Shown here: positions 7,278 to 8,164 of the stretch, piece by piece | Layout of the letters: each line of letters starts with the position of its first letter | Position numbering within the stretch: the first letter of the stretch is position 1 | From: Nostoc sp. CHAB 5715 | GTDB lineage: Bacteria; Cyanobacteriota; Cyanobacteriia; Cyanobacteriales; Nostocaceae | Length of the DNA stretch: 8,164 nt | Assembly: GCF_020829685.1 (NCBI RefSeq) | Contig: NZ_JAIVFR010000251.1 | Location: forward strand, 1 to 8,164 | Direction of reading: 5' to 3' | Made by a program: the position numbers and the translations under genes | The notes under the pieces: generated by a model | Seen by the model: only the letters and a program-made list of their open reading frames with translations | Told to the model about the DNA's origin: nothing | Database searches by the model: none

Positions 7278-7820
7278 TTATTCCGCGGCTTCTTTTCGGC
7301 CGCCCCTTGACTTGCGACCCGGCGACTTCGCCTCTGCCTGTTCGGCTTCCACATTGATTTCCGACAAGGCCAGCTCCGACAACTTGGCGTCGGTGTCTTT
7401 TTCCTCCTGCAGCGTCGCGCGGAGCAGCTCCGCGGCCTCGGTCATGCCCAGCTTGTCGGCCCAGGCGGCGAGGGTGCCGTAACGGGATATCTCGTAATGC
7501 TCAACCGCCTGCGCCGCTGCCAGCATGCCCGCGTCGCGTACGGTATCATCCTTGGCTTCCTGCATGATCTCGCCGGCCTCTTCGGCCAGCCCGTCCATGG
7601 CCGGGCAGCGCTTGCCGCGCGGAGCCTTGCCAATCATGTCGAAGATCTGCTCGAGCCTTTCTACCTGTCCTTCGGTTTGTTCGATGTGCTCCTCGAAGGC
7701 GCTCGACAGGTCCGATGACGTTGCCTTGCGGGCCATCTTGGGCAGGTTCTTCAAAATCGCCTTCTCGGCGTAGTAGATATCGCGAAGAGTCTCTTCGAAT
7801 AGTTTTTCCAGGGTTTCCAT
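7278..7820 (-). CDS. DUF892 ferritin-like protein (YciE/YciF family)
   Basis: A 180-residue mostly helical protein. The opening METLEKLFEETLRDIYYAEK is the hallmark of the DUF892 (YciE/YciF) family, a four-helix ferritin-like bundle. Candidate metal ligands sit in EEHIEQTEGQ (Glu44, His45, Glu48), VEHYE (Glu107, His108, Glu110) and EEKDTD (139-144). Members are induced by stress in many bacteria; the exact reaction is not settled. The last 20 or so residues (AKSPGRKSRGGRKEAAE) form a basic, probably disordered tail beyond the folded domain. The ATG at 7820 is chosen because it matches the family start and has a Shine-Dalgarno GGAGAA (7825-7830). The frame stays open to an ATG at 7943, but that codon overlaps the -10 element of the likely promoter, so it would not be in the message. 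Confidence 0.93.
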   Translation of the reverse strand: METLEKLFEETLRDIYYAEKAILKNLPKMARKATSSDLSSAFEEHIEQTEGQVERLEQIFDMIGKAPRGKRCPAMDGLAEEAGEIMQEAKDDTVRDAGMLAAAQAVEHYEISRYGTLAAWADKLGMTEAAELLRATLQEEKDTDAKLSELALSEINVEAEQAEAKSPGRKSRGGRKEAAE

Positions 7821-7938
7821 GAGGTTCTCCAATTTCGTACGCGCTGCATGGCGATGACCGCGATGATCGCACGCAGGAAGGCAGCGAAAAAAGTCGCGAA
7901 AGATGGTGCTGGTGCAGCCGTACAATTCTAGACTTCTC

Positions 7939-7964
7939 AACATCTCCTACCGCCCGAAGGTTCC
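7939..7964 (-). promoter_or_regulatory. Candidate EcfG-type (general stress sigma) promoter for the DUF892 gene
   Basis: On the minus strand GGAAC (7964-7960) is followed after 18 bases by GTT (7941-7939). This fits the alphaproteobacterial general-stress consensus, given as GGAAC-N18-19-TT for the rhizobial RpoE2 and GGAAC-N16-17-(C)GTT for others; the spacing here is at the long end. Transcription would start near 7930 and give a leader of about 110 nt. The region 7821-7938 otherwise holds no supported gene. DUF892 genes are common members of this regulon, which supports the call. Confidence 0.6.
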
Positions 7965-8016
7965 TCTGCGGCGGCTCGAAAATCCGTAAGCGATTGAACA
8001 GGGGACAACGAGAAAC

Positions 8017-8163
8017 CTAGGACATTCTGCTGTTCGGCAGTGACTTGAGCGCCAACTGCAAAGCGTGCCGCAAAGCGATGCCGCAAATCTTGCCCGAAGA
8101 TTGGTCGCCCAGCTCGTCGTGGCTGTGGAGTGTGGTGCCATCCTTGAGCGCCACCGCGATATG
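8017..8163 (-). CDS. C-terminal fragment of an unidentified protein (runs off the window)
   Basis: An open minus-strand frame enters from the right edge and gives 48 residues before TAG: it begins HIAVALKDGTTLHSHDELGD and ends ALKSLPNSRMS. Codon third positions are mostly G or C, as in the neighbouring genes, and the composition looks protein-like, which favours real coding over the competing frames. I do not recognise a family. Only the C-terminus is visible; the start lies outside the window. If real, it is upstream of and in the same orientation as the DUF892 gene, with the EcfG-like promoter in the gap between them. Confidence 0.45.
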   Translation of the reverse strand, partial: HIAVALKDGTTLHSHDELGDQSSGKICGIALRHALQLALKSLPNSRMS

Positions 8164-8164
8164 G

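Noticed and set aside
7821..7943. N-terminal extension of the DUF892 protein from an ATG at 7943
   Set aside because: The family starts at METLEKLF, a good Shine-Dalgarno precedes 7820, and the upstream ATG overlaps the likely promoter.
7947..8141. Minus-strand 64-codon frame near the right edge
   Set aside because: Ser/Arg/Cys-rich product with no protein-like pattern; a different frame (8017-8163) has better coding character.

Overview
The window (about 59-60% G+C by eye) looks like alphaproteobacterial chromosome, most likely from a sphingomonad or rhizobial relative. The reasons are a poly-HAMP hybrid histidine kinase, an HWE-family kinase, a stand-alone receiver resembling alphaproteobacterial general-stress-response receivers, and a match to an EcfG-type (general stress sigma factor) promoter in front of a DUF892 ferritin-like gene. 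The species cannot be named from this sequence alone.

Left part (1-5062, plus strand): three overlapping signalling genes. The first is the 3' part of a very large poly-HAMP/GAF/HisKA/HATPase hybrid kinase with three receivers; its true start lies left of the window. The second is a receiver fused to an HWE histidine kinase. The third is a 116-residue receiver with no output domain. Both junctions are ATGA stop/start overlaps, so the genes are probably translationally coupled and form one phosphorelay module.

Middle part (5063-6123, plus strand): after a 151-bp spacer with short inverted repeats comes a second tightly packed set. It holds a small winged-helix-like protein and two tandem three-helix membrane proteins of DUF5985 type, again joined by ATGA overlaps. 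A perfect 11-bp inverted repeat lies inside the first codons of the winged-helix gene. This small regulator plus membrane-pair cassette next to a kinase cluster is the least understood part of the window and the best candidate for an undescribed system.

Right part (6124-8164, minus strand): a convergent pair reads leftward. The upstream gene encodes a DUF892 (YciE/YciF-like) ferritin-like protein, with a GGAAC-N18-GTT promoter match 119 bp before its start codon. A good intrinsic terminator separates it from a membrane-anchored alpha/beta hydrolase gene that begins only 21 bp beyond that terminator. A GC-rich palindrome at 6129-6144 lies between the convergent units. At the right edge, the last 48 codons of a probable minus-strand gene run off the window.

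Working picture (inference): the kinases and single-domain receiver feed an environmental or stress phosphorelay, the winged-helix/DUF5985 cassette is a co-located membrane-linked response or sensing unit, and the DUF892/hydrolase pair is a stress-induced output. No RNA genes, insertion sequences, CRISPR arrays, att sites or origins were seen.
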